Source: Acidobacteriota bacterium (lineage in GTDB: Bacteria; Acidobacteriota; Blastocatellia; RBC074). From it: 64,000 nucleotides of DNA. Below the pieces are notes generated by a model. The model searched no databases. It was not told where the DNA came from and saw only the letters and a program-made list of their open reading frames with translations. The stretch's first letter is position 1; every line of letters begins with the position of its first letter. Shown here one piece after another: positions 62,986 to 64,000 of this stretch. The stretch spans positions 31,823 through 95,822 of the forward strand of contig JADJXM010000022.1 in assembly GCA_016715865.1 (NCBI GenBank), written 5' to 3'. Both the position numbers and the translations under genes were made by a program.

Positions 62986-64000
62986 ATGAGTGTGAAGAGA
63001 CCGTCAAAGCCATTTTCGCTGGCAAACGGCTATGAAGTCGGAGCTTTCTTCGACGAAATGTTCGAAAAGAACGGCGTTCCTCGAAAGCACTATCGAGTTT
63101 TGTACGACCGCCTGAGCGAACTGACTGAAGAATCGTTCGAGGATCGCCGGCGTCGTGCTGACATTTCATTTCTGTATCAGGGCATTACCTTTTACCGTCT
63201 ACAGTCAGAAGGATGAGGGAATTGAACGTATCTTTCCGTTCGATCTGATCCCGCGCGTCATTCCGTATCCTGAATGGGACTATCTCGAGCGCGGGTTGAC
63301 ACAGCGTGTGACAGCGCTCAATCTCTTCCTCAACGACATTTATCATGAACAGCGCATCATTCGGGACAAAATAATACCGGCGGAATTGATCTTCGGTGCG
63401 AAACATTTTCGGCGGGAGATGATCGGCGTTCATCCCCCCAAAAAAGTATACGCCCACATCATCGGCTCTGATCTGGTGCGAGACGATAAGGGTGGTATTA
63501 CGTCCTCGAAGACAATCTGAGGTCGCCGTCCGGCGTCAGTTATATGCTCGAGAACAGGCAGGCGATGAAACGCACCTTCCCAATCTCTTTCAGCGTTATG
63601 GAGTGAGGTCGATCGAACATTATCCTCAGGAACTGCTGGCGACTCTGAGATCGGTCGCTCCACATGATAATCCAGATCCGAACGTCGTTTTGCTGACTCC
63701 GGGCATCTTCAACTCGGCATATTTCGAACACACGTTTCTGGCCCGGCAGATGGGCATCGAGATCGTCGAGGGGCGGGACCTGGTGGTGCATGACAATCGT
63801 GTCTACACCCGTACGACGCGCGGCTTGAAGCCTGTCGATGTAATTTATCGAAGGATCGATGACGACTTCCTCGATCCTCTGGCCTTCAATCCCGACACCA
63901 TGCTCGGTGTCGCCGGCCTGCTCAATGCCTATCGTGCGGGAAATGTCGCCCCTTGCAAACGCTATCGGGACCGGTGTCGCTGACGATAAGGCCGTCTATG
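62986..64000 (+). pseudogene. Circularly permuted ATP-grasp protein (DUF404/CP_ATPgrasp type), broken by four one-base indels, 3' end outside window
   Basis: The sequence encodes the N-terminal part of a CP_ATPgrasp protein, which includes ligases of the carboxylate-amine type. It runs from FFDEMFEKNGVPRKHYRVLYDRLSEL through GIERIFPFDLIPRVIPYPEW, FRREMIGVHPPKK, SYMLENRQAMKRTFP and TPGIFNSAYFEHTFLARQMGIEIVEGRD to VDVIYRRIDDDFLDPLAFN. The frame is lost four times: an extra T at 63190-63193, a missing T near 63496, a missing A at 63582-63583 and an extra C at 63949-63952. Correcting these gives a single continuous family-like protein. The ATG at 62986 gives MSVKRPSKPFSL; the frame also extends to 62929. 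The dense defects at the contig edge suggest read errors rather than decay. Confidence 0.8.

Overview
The window looks like a piece of an acidobacterial chromosome, probably from the Blastocatellia side of the phylum (inference). The evidence is six very large orphan MacB/FtsX-type permeases of the ADOP type (acidobacterial duplicated orphan permease), a secreted protein with a Solibacter-type domain, a TIGR02999-like sigma factor beside a Ser/Thr kinase with TPR repeats, a secreted tricorn protease, and intergenic palindromes. Base composition by eye is moderately GC-rich. No rRNA, tRNA, CRISPR array, phage gene or recognisable transposase was seen.

Bases 1-10014 form an L-rhamnose operon on the + strand: an unidentified 3' fragment, a two-domain sugar ABC ATPase, a permease, a permease fused to a substrate-binding protein, a bifunctional rhamnulose-phosphate aldolase/dehydrogenase, RhaI-type L-rhamnose isomerase and rhamnulokinase (frameshifted here). 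On the - strand, 10008-14365 holds a trypsin-like secreted protein and a likely MFS transporter / atypical epimerase / DapA-family lyase operon. Bases 14544-19620 (+) hold a secreted metallo-beta-lactamase-fold hydrolase, a HupE/UreJ-like membrane protein, an unknown protein, a c-type cytochrome and a Tat-exported thiamine-diphosphate enzyme.

Bases 19792-45050 are dominated by the six ADOP permeases, four of them nearly back to back at 28010-38378. Between them lie a DUF4432 aldose-epimerase-like protein, a GH106 alpha-L-rhamnosidase, a secreted protein of a poorly known family, a small lumazine-binding/NTF2-like protein, a tricorn protease cut by an in-frame UAA, and a small membrane protein. 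Bases 45051-54921 hold a 1480-residue secreted multidomain protein, a sulfatase, and a sulfatase fused to a GH2 glycosidase. Bases 55276-64000 hold a SecA-like ATPase with a hydrophobic tail, a small secreted protein, the sigma factor and kinase pair, a small unknown protein with a strong terminator, and a circularly permuted ATP-grasp gene broken by four one-base indels at the window edge.

The most coherent biological reading is uptake and breakdown of rhamnose-containing, possibly sulfated, polysaccharide: extracytoplasmic GH106 and sulfatase/GH2 enzymes release sugars, the ABC system imports rhamnose, and RhaI, RhaB and the aldolase/dehydrogenase convert it to dihydroxyacetone phosphate and lactate. 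The operon and the sulfatases are about 40 kb apart, so this link is inference. Intergenic DNA carries two kinds of structured repeat: short GC-rich palindromes, often as inverted pairs, and inverted repeats whose arms are iterations of a short word. In two places the repeats supply the last codons and stop of a gene.
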